In this document: positions 25,353 through 38,345 of the stretch, piece after piece
Position numbering within the stretch: position 1 is the first letter of the stretch
How the letters are laid out: the number at the start of each line of letters is the position of its first letter
Assembly (NCBI RefSeq): GCF_001426345.1
Contig: NZ_LMEM01000002.1
Span: 62,001 to 126,000, forward strand
DNA length: 64,000 nucleotides
DNA from: Devosia sp. Root436
Lineage (GTDB): Bacteria > Pseudomonadota > Alphaproteobacteria > Rhizobiales > Devosiaceae
Direction: 5' to 3'
The notes under the pieces: model-generated
What the model was told of the DNA's origin: nothing
Database searches by the model: none
What the model saw: the letters and a program-made list of their open reading frames with translations, nothing else
Made by a program: the position numbers and the translations under genes

Positions 25353-26950
25353 GATCCGAGTTCCTTGTTGGCTGGCGTGGCTGGCAGCCCGGCAACGACG
25401 AAATCCTCGTCATCGTCGGCTGAGGTGAAGAGCTTGTCCTGCGGCCCCGCCTTGATGATCTTGACCATGAGGAAGATCATGACGACGAAGAGGATCGAGT
25501 AGAGCGTCACGAAGAAGCCCAGCGAGATGACCAGGTCCCAGAAATGGAGGCCCGATGCGGCATAGAAGGTGGGCAGCACGCCTTCCACCACCCAGGGTTG
25601 CCGCCCGAATTCGGCGATGAACCAGCCGCTTTCGATGGCGATCCAGGGCAGCGGCAACAGGAAGAAGCTGAACCACAGCAGCGGCTTGTTGGTCTCGAGC
25701 CAGCCGCGCGAGGCGCGATAGAACCACAGCGCGAAAAAGCCGATGAAGAAGAAACCCAGCCCCATCATGATGCGGAAGGTCCAGAACAGCGGCCACACGC
25801 CGGGCACGGTATCGGCCGCGGCCTGCGCGATTTCCTGGTCCGTCGCATTGCCCACATCCTCGCGATAGCGCTTCAGCAGCAGGCCATAGCCCAGGTCGGC
25901 CCAGTGTTCGTCGAACACGGCGCGCGCCTCGGCATTACTCCCGTCGGCGCGGATGGCTTGCAGCGCATCATAGGCGATCATGCCCGAGCGGATGCGCGTC
26001 TGCGCATGCTCGACCAGTTCGTCGATGCCCGGCAGTTCCTCGTTGAGCGAGCGCGTGGTAATGAGGCCACCCACCCAGGGCACCTGGATGGAAAAGCTCG
26101 GGGCGCCGCCATCGGCGCCGGGAAGCGCGAAGATCGTCCACGGCGCGGGCGCCGGCTCGGTGTGATAGCTGGCCTCCATGGCCGCGATCTTCATCTTCTG
26201 GTGCTCGGTCGCGATATAGCCGCTCTCGTCGCCCAGCACGACGACCGACAGAGCCGAGGCTAGGCCGAAGCTGGCCGCGACCACCATGGAGCGCTTGGCC
26301 AGTTCCACATGCTTGCCACGCACCAGGAAGAAGCAGGAAACGGCGAAGATGAACACCGCGCCGCAGACATAGCCGGCGCTGACCGTATGCACGAACTTGG
26401 CCTGCGCCACCGGATTGAACAGCACGGCCACGAAGTCGGTGACTTCCATGCGCATCGTGTCGGGGTTGAACTTGGCGCCCACCGGATTCTGCATCCAGCC
26501 ATTGGCGATCAGGATCCACAGCGCCGAGAAATTGGCGCCCAGCGCCACCAGCCAGGTCACGGCCAGGTGGCCCACCTTGCTCAAGCGGTCCCAGCCGAAG
26601 AAGAACAGCCCGATAAAGGTGGCTTCGAGGAAAAAGGCCATCAGCCCCTCGATGGCCAGCGGCGCGCCGAACACGTCGCCCACATAGTGGCTGTAATAGC
26701 TCCAGTTCATGCCGAACTGGAATTCCATGACGATGCCGGTGGCCACGCCCATGGCGAAATTGACGCCGAACAAGGTGCCCCAGAACAGGGTCGCCTTGCG
26801 CCACACGTCGCGCCCGGTCATCACATAGACGCTTTCCATGATGGCCATCATCACGGAAAGGCCGATGGTCAGCGGCACGAAGATGAAGTGATACATGGCG
26901 GTGGCGGCGAATTGCCACCGCGAAAGTTCGACAACAGTCATGTCGATCAT
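25349..26950 (-). CDS. cydA: Cytochrome bd ubiquinol oxidase subunit I
   Basis: A 533-residue membrane subunit carrying the three haems and the quinol site. Ligands are visible: His in MYHFIFVPLT (haem b595), His in KFVHTVSAGYV and Met in FRIMMGLGFF (haem b558), and the EFGRQPW motif. The long region between them is the long Q-loop form found in E. coli. The start MIDMTV at 26950 is chosen; upstream in-frame codons have no homology. The promoter region holds an FNR box at 27033-27046, centred 89 bp before the start, predicting induction at low oxygen. Confidence 0.96.
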   Translation of the reverse strand: MIDMTVVELSRWQFAATAMYHFIFVPLTIGLSVMMAIMESVYVMTGRDVWRKATLFWGTLFGVNFAMGVATGIVMEFQFGMNWSYYSHYVGDVFGAPLAIEGLMAFFLEATFIGLFFFGWDRLSKVGHLAVTWLVALGANFSALWILIANGWMQNPVGAKFNPDTMRMEVTDFVAVLFNPVAQAKFVHTVSAGYVCGAVFIFAVSCFFLVRGKHVELAKRSMVVAASFGLASALSVVVLGDESGYIATEHQKMKIAAMEASYHTEPAPAPWTIFALPGADGGAPSFSIQVPWVGGLITTRSLNEELPGIDELVEHAQTRIRSGMIAYDALQAIRADGSNAEARAVFDEHWADLGYGLLLKRYREDVGNATDQEIAQAAADTVPGVWPLFWTFRIMMGLGFFFIGFFALWFYRASRGWLETNKPLLWFSFFLLPLPWIAIESGWFIAEFGRQPWVVEGVLPTFYAASGLHFWDLVISLGFFVTLYSILFVVMIFLMVKIIKAGPQDKLFTSADDDEDFVVAGLPATPANKELGS

Positions 26951-27032
26951 GGCGATACTGCCTCTATGCCCGGCAGCGCCCGAGTCGGCGCCGTCACTGC
27001 GCACTCTATGCCTGCGGAGACTTGCCCATGCC

Positions 27033-27046
27033 TTGATTCAGATCAA
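27033..27046. promoter_or_regulatory. Perfect FNR/Anr-type box between cydABX and cydDC
   Basis: TTGATTCAGATCAA matches the FNR consensus TTGAT-N4-ATCAA at every defined position. On the cydA side a CATAGA at 27010-27005 would be a -10 element if the box is centred at -41.5. It may also act on cydD, whose start is 116 bp away. Confidence 0.85.
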
Positions 27047-27086
27047 GGGTGGGCCGCGATGTTTCGCTATGGTGCAATGTGCCAAC

Positions 27087-27170
27087 AGACCTCACGGTGA
27101 GCCCGTCGAACCACGAGGTCATGCCGCAATCGTCCCGCGTCAGTGGCTCGGCAGGCTCACCATGAGGTCT
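27087..27170. repeat. Inverted repeat overlapping the cydD start
   Basis: AGACCTCACGGTGAGCC (27087-27103) pairs with GGCTCACCATGAGGTCT (27154-27170) with one mismatch. Between them are GTCGAACCACGAGGTC and CAGTGGCTC. The ATG of cydD at 27162 is inside the right arm. Confidence 0.8.
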
Positions 27171-28985
27171 ACTTTGGCCGCTACCGAAACCGACCGCCAC
27201 AACGCTCTCTCCGGCCTCCGCCATCACGGCGGCACATGGTTGTGGCTCGCCATCGGCGCTCCATTGCTCGCCGGGGCCCTCCTCGTCTGGCAGGCATGGA
27301 CTCTCGCAGCCGTGCTCGGTGGCGCCATCGAAACCGGCGCCTCCCTCGATACCCTCACCCCCGCCATTGCCCTCATCCTCGCCCTGCTCCTCGTCCGAGC
27401 CGCCCTTGCCGCTATCGGTGATCGCGCCGGAACCGAGGCCGCCGAGGCCATCAAACGCCACCTCCGCACCGCTTTGTTCTCCCACCTGCTGGCCCGCTCG
27501 CCCCGCGCCGCCGAACAGCCGCAATCGGGCGCCGCCTCGGCCGCCATCGTCGACCAGGTCGAAGCGCTCGATGGGTTCTTTGCCCGCTACCTGCCCGCCA
27601 TGATCGGCGCCACCGTGCTGCCCGTCGCCTTCGGCGCCATCATCCTGCCGCTCGACTGGCTGGCCGGCCTGCTGTTCCTCGTCACCGCGCCGCTGATCCC
27701 CGTCTTCATGGCGCTGGCCGGCTGGGGCGCCCAGATCGCCACCAACCGGCAGGCGCGGGCCCTCAGCCTCCTCACCGGACGCTTTTCCGACCGGCTGCGG
27801 GGTCTCGTCACCCTCAAGCTGTTCGGCCGGGCCGAGGCCGAAACATCGGGCATCATCGCCGCCAGCGACGAGCTGCGCGGCCGCATCATGCTTGTGCTGC
27901 GCATCGCCTTCCTGTCCTCGGCCGTGCTTGAATTCTTCGCCGCCCTCGGCGTCGCGGGCATCGCGCTCTATGTCGGGCTGACCTTCATCGACTACCTCCA
28001 TCTGCGCACCACGCCGCTGACCCTCGAACTCGGCCTCTTCCTCCTGCTGATGGCTCCCGAGGTCTACAATCCCCTGCGCCTGCTCGCCGCGCATTACCAC
28101 GACCGCGCCGCCGCCAAATCCGCCATCGGCGAGATCGAAGCCCAACTCTCTTCACCTCTCCCTTCGGGGGAGAGGTCGACGGCGAAGCCGGCGGGTGAGG
28201 GGGCCTTCCCTTCGCCCAATGCGCCGCAAAGGCCCCCTCACCCGGCCCTGCGGGCCGACCTCTCCCCCAAAGGGCGAGGTGAAGAGCGTGGCCCCCTCGG
28301 CCTTGCTGTCACAGGCCTCACCCTGCGCACCCCCGATGCCGCCCGCATCATCCTCGCCAATGCCGATCTTGCCGTCGCCCCCGGCGAACACATCGCCCTG
28401 CTCGGCCCCAGCGGCATCGGCAAATCCACCTTGCTCGAAGCCATGGCCCGGCTGCGCCTCCATGAGGGCATGATCGCCCTCGATCGCCGCCCCCTCGCCG
28501 ATTGGCCAGAACCCGGGTTGCGCACTCGCGTCACCATGCTGGGCCAGAAGCCGCGTATCTTCGCCGGCTCGATGGCGCACAATATCGCCCTCGCCCGCCC
28601 CGGCGCTACGGCGGCGGAAATCCGCCGCGCGGCCGAGCGCGCCCATGTCGACGCCTTTGCCGATGCCCTGCCCAATGGCCTCGATACGCTGCTCGGCGAA
28701 GGCGGGCTCGGCCTCTCCGGCGGGCAGGTGCAGCGCATCGCCCTGGCCCGCATCTACCTGCGCGACGCCGGGCTGATCCTGCTCGATGAGCCCACTGCCC
28801 ATCTCGACCCCGAACTGGAGCAAGCCGTCCTCGACGACCTGAAGCTCTATGCTCGCGGCCGCACCCTCATCATCGCCACCCATTCGCTTGCCGTCGCCGC
28901 CCGCATGGACAGGGCCTGGCGCATTGCCGGTGAGACATTGCTGCCGACGCCCCTGCCCGCCAGCAAGGGAAAGGGTGTCGCATGA
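27162..28985 (+). CDS. cydD: ABC exporter subunit CydD (cytochrome bd assembly), with in-frame repeat insert
   Basis: A 607-residue half-transporter: six membrane segments (residues about 20-320), then an ATPase with Walker A LLGPSGIGKST, signature LSGGQVQR and Walker B LILLDEPTAHLDP. With CydC it exports cysteine/glutathione to the periplasm for bd oxidase assembly. Residues about 330-374, exactly between membrane and ATPase domains, are encoded by a Family A repeat (28151-28282) read in frame. The frame stays open so the protein may be functional with a low-complexity Pro/Arg-rich linker. The start at 27162 lies in another repeat arm; no better start with homology exists. Divergent from cydABX. 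Confidence 0.93.
   Translation: MRSTLAATETDRHNALSGLRHHGGTWLWLAIGAPLLAGALLVWQAWTLAAVLGGAIETGASLDTLTPAIALILALLLVRAALAAIGDRAGTEAAEAIKRHLRTALFSHLLARSPRAAEQPQSGAASAAIVDQVEALDGFFARYLPAMIGATVLPVAFGAIILPLDWLAGLLFLVTAPLIPVFMALAGWGAQIATNRQARALSLLTGRFSDRLRGLVTLKLFGRAEAETSGIIAASDELRGRIMLVLRIAFLSSAVLEFFAALGVAGIALYVGLTFIDYLHLRTTPLTLELGLFLLLMAPEVYNPLRLLAAHYHDRAAAKSAIGEIEAQLSSPLPSGERSTAKPAGEGAFPSPNAPQRPPHPALRADLSPKGRGEERGPLGLAVTGLTLRTPDAARIILANADLAVAPGEHIALLGPSGIGKSTLLEAMARLRLHEGMIALDRRPLADWPEPGLRTRVTMLGQKPRIFAGSMAHNIALARPGATAAEIRRAAERAHVDAFADALPNGLDTLLGEGGLGLSGGQVQRIALARIYLRDAGLILLDEPTAHLDPELEQAVLDDLKLYARGRTLIIATHSLAVAARMDRAWRIAGETLLPTPLPASKGKGVA
28151..28282. repeat. Family A repeat inside cydD
   Basis: TTCACCTCTCCCTTCGGGGG.. 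pairs with ..CCCCAAAGGGCGAGGTGAA, with inner GGTGAGGGGGCCTT / AAGGCCCCCTCACC. It is 132 bp, a multiple of three, and contains no stop in the cydD frame. Confidence 0.92.
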
Positions 28986-30631
28986 AAGCGCTCCTCGCCT
29001 TCCGCAGCCTGTTCCTGAGCCAGGCCCGAGGCTTTGCCCTGGCGCTGGTCCTGTCGCTGGTTGCTCTCGCCGCCGGCATTGCCCTGCTCGGTACGTCCGG
29101 CTGGTTCATCACCGCGGCCGCGCTCACCACGGCCGGTCTGGCCTTCAACCTGTTTGCCCCCTCGGCGCTGGTGCGCGGCTTTTCCTTCATCCGCATCCTG
29201 GCGCGCTATGGCGAGCGCCTCAGCGGCCACGACGCCACCCTGCGCCTGCTCGCGCAGTTGCGCGGCTGGCTGTTCGCCCGCCTGTTTCCCCGCCTGCCGA
29301 TTGCCGATCGCGGCCTGCGCCATGGCGACCTGGTCAGCCGGCTCACAGCAGATGTCGATGCACTCGATACCGCCTTTCTCGTCGCCATTGGCCCCGTTGC
29401 CGCCGCGCTCGTTATCGGCGCGGTGCTGACCGGCGTGCTCGCCTGGTTCTTGCCCGGCGCCGCGTGGCTCTATGGGTTCTGCTTCGCTTTCGCAGTCCTC
29501 GTGGTCCCCCCGGGCCTCGTTCTCGCCAGCCGCCGCGCCGGTCACGCCGTGGTGAGCCGCGCCGCTGATGCCCGAGCCGCCGTGCTGGACGGCATCGAGG
29601 GCCACGCCGACCTCACCGTCTTTGGCGTGCTCGACACCGCGCAAGCGGGCTTTGCCACCACCGCCCAGCGTCTCGCCGAAGCCAGGGCTCACCTGTCGAC
29701 GCTCACCGCAATTGCCGGTTTCGCCGTACAGGCCCTCGCCGCATTGGCGCTGGTCGGCGCCCTCTGGCTCGGGCTCGATGCCTTGGCCGCCGGCGCCGTC
29801 GATGGCCCTGTCCTGGCTGGCCTGTTGCTGGCCATTGCGGGCAGTTTCGAGGCCACCAGCCTCATCGTGCGCAGCGTCGGCAAGCTCACCACCGCCATGG
29901 CCGCCGCCGAGCGCCTTATCGCTATTGCCGACACCCCGCCCGCAATCATGGACCCGGCGACGCCTGCCGATCTCCCCGCCGATACCACCATCACCCTTGC
30001 CGACATCACCTTCGGCTATGGCGGCCCGCCGGTGCTTGATAATCTCGATCTCGCGGTGGCTCCAGGCGAACACATCGCCATTATCGGCCCCAGCGGCATC
30101 GGCAAGTCGACCCTGCTCACCCTGCTGCTGCGCCTCGCCGATCCCCAGCTCGGCAGCATTACGCTGGGCGGCGTCCCCCTGCCCCTGTTGCGGCAAGCCG
30201 ACCTGCATGCCGCCATGGCCCTGCTCAGCCAGGACAGCCCGCTGTTCAACGACACCATCCGCGCCAACCTGCTGATCGCCCGTCCTGCCGCCGATGACGA
30301 CGCTCTCTGGAGCGCCCTAACCGCTGCCGGCATTGCCGACTTCGTCCGCGCCCTGCCCGCCGGTCTCGATACGATGGTGGGCGAAGGCGGCCGCACGGTT
30401 TCAGTCGGCCAGGCCCGCCGCCTCTGCCTCGCGCGCGTGCTGTTGTCGCCGGCCCGGATCCTGCTGCTGGATGAACCCACCACCGGGCTGGATCGCGCGG
30501 CGGAAGTGGCCTTCTTCGAGACCCTGCATCAGGCCGCGCAGGACTGCACGGTGATCGTCGTCACCCACGCCGCAATCCCCGAAGGAACGATGGACCGCGT
30601 GCTGACGCTGCGGAACGGGGCGTTGGCTTAG
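28982..30631 (+). CDS. cydC: ABC exporter subunit CydC (cytochrome bd assembly)
   Basis: A 549-residue half-transporter with N-terminal membrane domain (GTSGWFITAAALTTAGLAFNLF, FIRILARYGERLSGHDATLR) and C-terminal ATPase (Walker A IIGPSGIGKST, Walker B ILLLDEPTTGLD). The signature reads VSVGQARRL rather than LSGGQ, a variant of CydC-type domains worth noting. Its ATG overlaps the cydD stop by 4 bp. Together with CydD it forms the heterodimer needed for cytochrome bd maturation. Confidence 0.94.
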   Translation: MKALLAFRSLFLSQARGFALALVLSLVALAAGIALLGTSGWFITAAALTTAGLAFNLFAPSALVRGFSFIRILARYGERLSGHDATLRLLAQLRGWLFARLFPRLPIADRGLRHGDLVSRLTADVDALDTAFLVAIGPVAAALVIGAVLTGVLAWFLPGAAWLYGFCFAFAVLVVPPGLVLASRRAGHAVVSRAADARAAVLDGIEGHADLTVFGVLDTAQAGFATTAQRLAEARAHLSTLTAIAGFAVQALAALALVGALWLGLDALAAGAVDGPVLAGLLLAIAGSFEATSLIVRSVGKLTTAMAAAERLIAIADTPPAIMDPATPADLPADTTITLADITFGYGGPPVLDNLDLAVAPGEHIAIIGPSGIGKSTLLTLLLRLADPQLGSITLGGVPLPLLRQADLHAAMALLSQDSPLFNDTIRANLLIARPAADDDALWSALTAAGIADFVRALPAGLDTMVGEGGRTVSVGQARRLCLARVLLSPARILLLDEPTTGLDRAAEVAFFETLHQAAQDCTVIVVTHAAIPEGTMDRVLTLRNGALA

Positions 30632-30679
30632 CTCCTCAGCAGCGCCACCACACCCACAGAACGTCACCCTCGGGCTTGC

Positions 30680-31399
30680 CTACCCGCACCGCACCCGCAG
30701 CCGCGCCACGTCAGGCACCGATACGTGCCGGTAATTCTCGATCTCGATCACCCCGTCGGCCTTGAGCTTGCTCATCTGGCGGCTCACCGTCTCGATGGTC
30801 AGGCCGAGGAAATCCCCGATATCGGCGCGGCCCAGCGGCAGGTCGAAGCTGGTCACCTCTTCCTGCGTCGGGTCGATATGGCTGGCGATGAGATAAAGAA
30901 AACTCGCCACCTTCTCGGCGGCGGTCTTGCGGCCCAGAGTCACCATCCAGTCGCGGGCCTCGTCGAGTTCGCGCAAGGTCTGCAGCATGATGCGATGCTC
31001 CAGCGCCGGGTTCTCCTGCACCAGTCTTTCCATCGCCGCCTTGGGCACCATGCAGAGGTCGACATCCGACGCCGCCTCCGCCGTCACCCGGCTTTCGCTG
31101 GCAAACAGCCGTCCCAACAGGTCGGGCGCGAATTGCAGTCCCACCACTTGCTGGCGGCCATCTTCAAGCACCTTGGAAAGCTTCACCACGCCGCGCAGCA
31201 CATTGCCATAGCTGGTGATCGGCTCGGCATCGGCCAGCAGTTCATCGCCTGCAGCATGATGCACACGCCGCGTGTGCCGCGACAAGGCCAGCAATTGCGC
31301 TTCATTCAGCGCGCCGCAAATCCCCTGGTGACGGGATTCGCAACTCTGGCAGAGCAAGGGGAGTTCGGAATTGTGGATGTCGTTACGGACGGGCTGCAT
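30680..31399 (-). CDS. Fnr-type oxygen-sensing regulator
   Basis: A 239-residue Crp/Fnr protein. N-terminal Cys17, Cys20 and Cys28 plus Cys116 are placed as in FNR/FnrL proteins that hold an oxygen-labile 4Fe-4S cluster. A cyclic-nucleotide-fold middle is followed by the helix-turn-helix DIGDFLGLTIETVSRQMSKL; the E-x2-SR recognition residues predict binding to TTGAT-N4-ATCAA, the exact site at 27033. It is convergent with cydDC. The MQPVRN start is chosen because homology begins there; the frame further upstream enters a Family B repeat. Confidence 0.92.
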   Translation of the reverse strand: MQPVRNDIHNSELPLLCQSCESRHQGICGALNEAQLLALSRHTRRVHHAAGDELLADAEPITSYGNVLRGVVKLSKVLEDGRQQVVGLQFAPDLLGRLFASESRVTAEAASDVDLCMVPKAAMERLVQENPALEHRIMLQTLRELDEARDWMVTLGRKTAAEKVASFLYLIASHIDPTQEEVTSFDLPLGRADIGDFLGLTIETVSRQMSKLKADGVIEIENYRHVSVPDVARLRVRCG

Positions 31400-31486
31400 G
31401 GCATATCGTCTCCTGACAGCCCCGATATAGGCCTGCCCCGCCAAGCCTTTAAGCTGCAGAACTGTCGCAGCGCCATCCTGCCGCAT

Positions 31487-31621
31487 GTGCCACGCCCTCG
31501 TGGTTCGAGGGTCGCTGCGCTCCCGCCTCACCATGAGGGCTACTGGATCACCGGGCTAAAAGTAGCCCTCATGGTGAGGTGCGCGTTCTTCACGAGCCTC
31601 GAACCACGAGGGCGTGGCACC
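31487..31621. repeat. Family B palindromic repeat
   Basis: Outer arms GTGCCACGCCCTCGTGGTTCG.. / ..CGAACCACGAGGGCGTGGCAC and inner CCTCACCATGAGGGCTACT / AGTAGCCCTCATGGTGAGG. Between the divergent fnr-type gene and copA. Confidence 0.88.
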
Positions 31622-31690
31622 ATTTTACAACCGCCCCTTGACCTTCCCATCATTGGAACCTTTATATGGCTGAGGACGAGGTGAAACATC

Positions 31691-33936
<2,246 letters not shown>

Positions 33937-33940
<4 letters not shown>

Positions 33941-34347
33941 ATATCGGCGAGGCCTCCAACGCCACCGGCGTCTCGGCCAAGATGATCCGCTATTACGAAT
34001 CCATCGGCCTGATCCGCGCGCCTTTGCGCACCGGCAGCAATTACCGCGTCTATGGCGAGGACGAGGTGCATGTCCTCCGCTTCGTCAAGCGCGCCCGCAC
34101 GCTGGGCTTTTCGGTCGAGGAAACCGCGACCCTGCTCGGCCTCTGGCAGGACAAGACCCGCGCCAGCGCCGAGGTGAAAGAAGTGGCCACCAGCCATATC
34201 GAAGCGCTGGAGACCAAGATCGCCGAACTCCAGGGGATGGTGAAAACCCTCAAGCACCTGGCCCATTGCTGCGGCGGCGACAACCGCCCCGATTGCCCCA
34301 TACTCGACGACCTGGCCGGCGAGCATCCCACCACCAAAGGACACTGA
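33937..34347 (+). CDS. cueR: MerR-family copper regulator
   Basis: A 136-residue MerR-type activator. N-terminal winged helix [26 protein letters not shown] and [24 protein letters not shown]; a dimerisation helix; and the C-terminal metal loop [14 protein letters not shown] with Cys pairs at CueR-like positions. It overlaps the copA stop by 4 bp and is followed by copZ. Binding Cu(I) should distort the long-spacer promoter of copA. Confidence 0.93.
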
Positions 34348-34349
34348 AC

Positions 34350-34550
34350 ATGAGCGACAAGACCATCCTCACCGTCAACGACATGACTTGCGACCACTGC
34401 GTCGGCACCGTGCGCAAGGCGCTGGAGGAGGCGCTGCCCGGCGCCGATATCTCGGTGAGCCTCGATACGCATCGCGTGGAATTCACCGGGGATCGGGCCA
34501 AGGGTGAAGCGGCGATCCGGGAGGCTGGGTATACGCCGGAAGCGGCGTAG
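34350..34550 (+). CDS. copZ: CopZ-like copper chaperone
   Basis: A 66-residue single heavy-metal-associated domain. The MTCDHC motif (Cys at about residues 14 and 17) binds Cu(I), and the rest is the ferredoxin-like fold ending EAGYTPEAA. It begins two bases after the cueR stop, so copA-cueR-copZ form one unit: pump, sensor, and chaperone that hands copper to the pump. Confidence 0.92.
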   Translation: MSDKTILTVNDMTCDHCVGTVRKALEEALPGADISVSLDTHRVEFTGDRAKGEAAIREAGYTPEAA

Positions 34551-34555
34551 ACACC

Positions 34556-34687
34556 GGCACGCCCTCGTGGTTCGAGGCGCTGAAGAAGCGCACCTCACCA
34601 TGAGGGCTACTGGGATACCTCACTAAGAGTAGCCCTCATGGTGAGGTGCGAGCCCTTCGCGAGCCTCGAACCACGAGGGCGTGGCAC
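34556..34687. repeat. Family B palindromic repeat
   Basis: Complete copy immediately after copZ: CACGCCCTCGTGGTTCGAGG / CCTCGAACCACGAGGGCGTG with inner CCTCACCATGAGGGCTACT / AGTAGCCCTCATGGTGAGG. Confidence 0.88.
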
Positions 34688-34711
34688 CCCGGCTTCCCTC
34701 ACCCCAAAACA

Positions 34712-34734
34712 AAGGGCGCCCAATGGGCGCCCTT
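34712..34734 (-). terminator. Terminator of the sugar transporter operon
   Basis: Perfect 10-bp stem AAGGGCGCCC / GGGCGCCCTT with a 3-nt loop. On the minus strand it is followed by TGTTTTG and lies 26 bp after the stop of the binding-protein gene. It could also stop copper-operon transcripts from the other side. Confidence 0.8.
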
Positions 34735-34759
34735 CGCATTTCCGTCTGTCGTTGGGAGA

Positions 34760-35710
34760 TCAGAACGGGCTGTCGGCGTCGAGGAATTCATCGACATTGT
34801 CCGGCGTGATGACGGTCGAGTCGAGGATGTAGCGGCCGGCAACCTGGATGCCGCCGGTGAAGTGCGACGTGGTCAGCTCGATGGCCGTGGCAATCATGGC
34901 CGGGCTGTAGCTGACGTCGATCGGGGTCAGCGGATCGCCGGCCTTCACGGCCTGCAGGATCTGCTGCATGCCGGCGCCGCCGACGACGAACATGTCGCCC
35001 TCGCGGCCGGCCTGCTTGATGGCCTCGATAGCGCCCAGGGAGATGTCGTCGTCCTGCGTCCACACGCCCTTGATATCGGGGAAGCGGGTCAGGAAGTCCT
35101 GCATCACCTTGAAGCCGTCATCGCGGTTCCAGTTGGCGAATTCGTCATCGAGAACGGTGATGTTGGTGCCTTCGATGCCGCCCATGAAGCCGTCGAAGCG
35201 CTGCTGGTCGATCGGGATCGGCAGGCCGCGCAGGATGACGATGTTGCCGCCTTCGGGCAGCGCTTCCTTGAAATAGGCGGCGGCGTTGGCGCCCAGGCCC
35301 GGATTGTCGCCGGCCACGTAGAGGTTTTCCACGCCATCGATCGACAGCTGGCGGTCAACCACGGTGACGAACTTGCCGGCATCCTTGACCTGCTTGATGG
35401 CCGAGGTCATCGCGTCCGGATCGCCGGGCAGGATGACCAGGGCATCGATGCCGCGCGTTGCGACCATGTCTTCGATATCGCCGATCTGCTTGGGCGCGTC
35501 GGGCGCCGAGGCGAACACGAATTCGACATTCGGATAGGTCGCGCTGAGGCGTTCGATGGCCTGCTGGGCGAAGTAATTCACGCCGCCGGTCCAGCCGTGG
35601 TCGGCCGCCGGCACGGAGACGCCGATGGTCACCTTGTCCTGCGCGATGGTCGCGCCGGTCAGGCTGCCGACGAGAACCGTCGCCGCCAAGAGGGATTTAG
35701 CCAGTTTCAT
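34760..35710 (-). CDS. Sugar-binding protein of a ribose-type ABC importer
   Basis: A 316-residue secreted protein, signal peptide ending TIAQ-D near residue 24. The mature start VTIGVSVPAADHGWTGGVNYFAQQA and DALVILPGDPDAMTSAIKQ place it in the RbsB/PBP1-like class, with Trp/Asp ligand positions (HGWTGG, NWNRDDG) suggesting a pentose, hexose or polyol. It is the last gene of the operon ATPase-permease-binding protein, ended by a terminator. No catabolic gene is in the operon, so the sugar cannot be named. Confidence 0.9.
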   Translation of the reverse strand: MKLAKSLLAATVLVGSLTGATIAQDKVTIGVSVPAADHGWTGGVNYFAQQAIERLSATYPNVEFVFASAPDAPKQIGDIEDMVATRGIDALVILPGDPDAMTSAIKQVKDAGKFVTVVDRQLSIDGVENLYVAGDNPGLGANAAAYFKEALPEGGNIVILRGLPIPIDQQRFDGFMGGIEGTNITVLDDEFANWNRDDGFKVMQDFLTRFPDIKGVWTQDDDISLGAIEAIKQAGREGDMFVVGGAGMQQILQAVKAGDPLTPIDVSYSPAMIATAIELTTSHFTGGIQVAGRYILDSTVITPDNVDEFLDADSPF

Positions 35711-35761
35711 TTGTAGTCCTCCCGTAAGTGCCCGTGTTCGGGCGATGTAAATGCTGGTTCG

Positions 35762-36743
35762 CTATGTGCGGCGGCCACGCTGCAGCAACACGGCGAGAAT
35801 GATGATGACGCCCTGGAACGCCCCGTTGAGATAGGGGCTGATCAGGCTTTGCAGGTTGAGGATGTTGCCGATGAGCCCGAGGATCACCACGCCGACCACG
35901 GTTCCCCAGATGCGGCCATAGCCGCCCTTGAGCGTGGTGCCGCCGATGATCACGCCGGCAATGGCTTCGAGTTCCCACAGCACGCCCGTCGTACTCGAGG
36001 CCGAGCCGAGGCGCGGCACATAGAGCAGCACGGCCACCCCGACCAGCACGCCCTGCAGGATGTAGGTCAGCAGCCGCACGTTATCGACGTTGATCGACGA
36101 ATACCGGGCCACCTGCTCGTTGGAGCCGATAGCGGCGCAATAGCGGCCGAATGCGGTGTAGCGCATGGTGATTTCGCCGCCGATGGCCACCAGCGCGAAG
36201 ACGATGATCGGATAGGGCACGCCCAGCAGCCCATCGTAATAGACCGGCCGGTAGACGTCGGCGACGCTGAAATTGAGCGACAGCGTGCCGCCATTGGCCA
36301 GGAACGTCACCAGCGAACGGAAAATGCCCATCGTGCCCAGCGTCACGATGAACGCCTCGATGCGGCCGCGCGTGATCATCAATCCGTTGAACACGCCCGC
36401 CACCCCGCCGAGCAGGATGCCCGACAGCATGCCGGCGATCACCACGCTCCAGCCGATGCCGAGGCTGGGGATCAGCCAGTTCATCACCATGATCATGACG
36501 CCGGCAATCACCGCGGCCATCGAGCCGACCGACAGGTCGAGCCCGCCGGCCGTGATGACGAAGGTGGCCCCGATGGCGATGATGCCGATGAAGGACGAGC
36601 GTGCCAGCACGTTGGTCAGGTTGTTGTAGCTCAGGAAATTCTCGTTGAGCGAGATGCCGAGCAGCACCAGCAGCGCCAGCGCCAGCAATGGCCCGACCGT
36701 CTTGAGATCGAGGCGAAACGCGCGCTTGGGCTTTACCGAAATG

Positions 36744-36772
<29 letters not shown>
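35762..36772 (-). CDS. Sugar ABC transporter permease (RbsC/AraH family)
   Basis: A 336-residue permease with about ten hydrophobic segments. Motifs: TAGGLDLSVGSMAAVIAG (about residue 75), AFIVTLGTMGIFRSL and GTTLKGGYGRIWGTVVGV. A single permease gene implies a homodimer channel. Its start overlaps the end of the ATPase gene by 29 bp; an in-frame ATG at 36763 would give 20 bp overlap. Confidence 0.92.
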
Positions 36773-38285
<1,513 letters not shown>

Positions 38286-38345
38286 GCTGATACCCCTCCC
38301 GCGGACGCAGCGGATTTCCATCCGTCTCTTCGTCCTGGCCCAGGA

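Noticed and set aside
26895-27161. In-frame 89-codon extension of CydD upstream of 27162
   Set aside because: It passes through the cydA promoter, the FNR box and a repeat, with no CydD homology or ribosome site.
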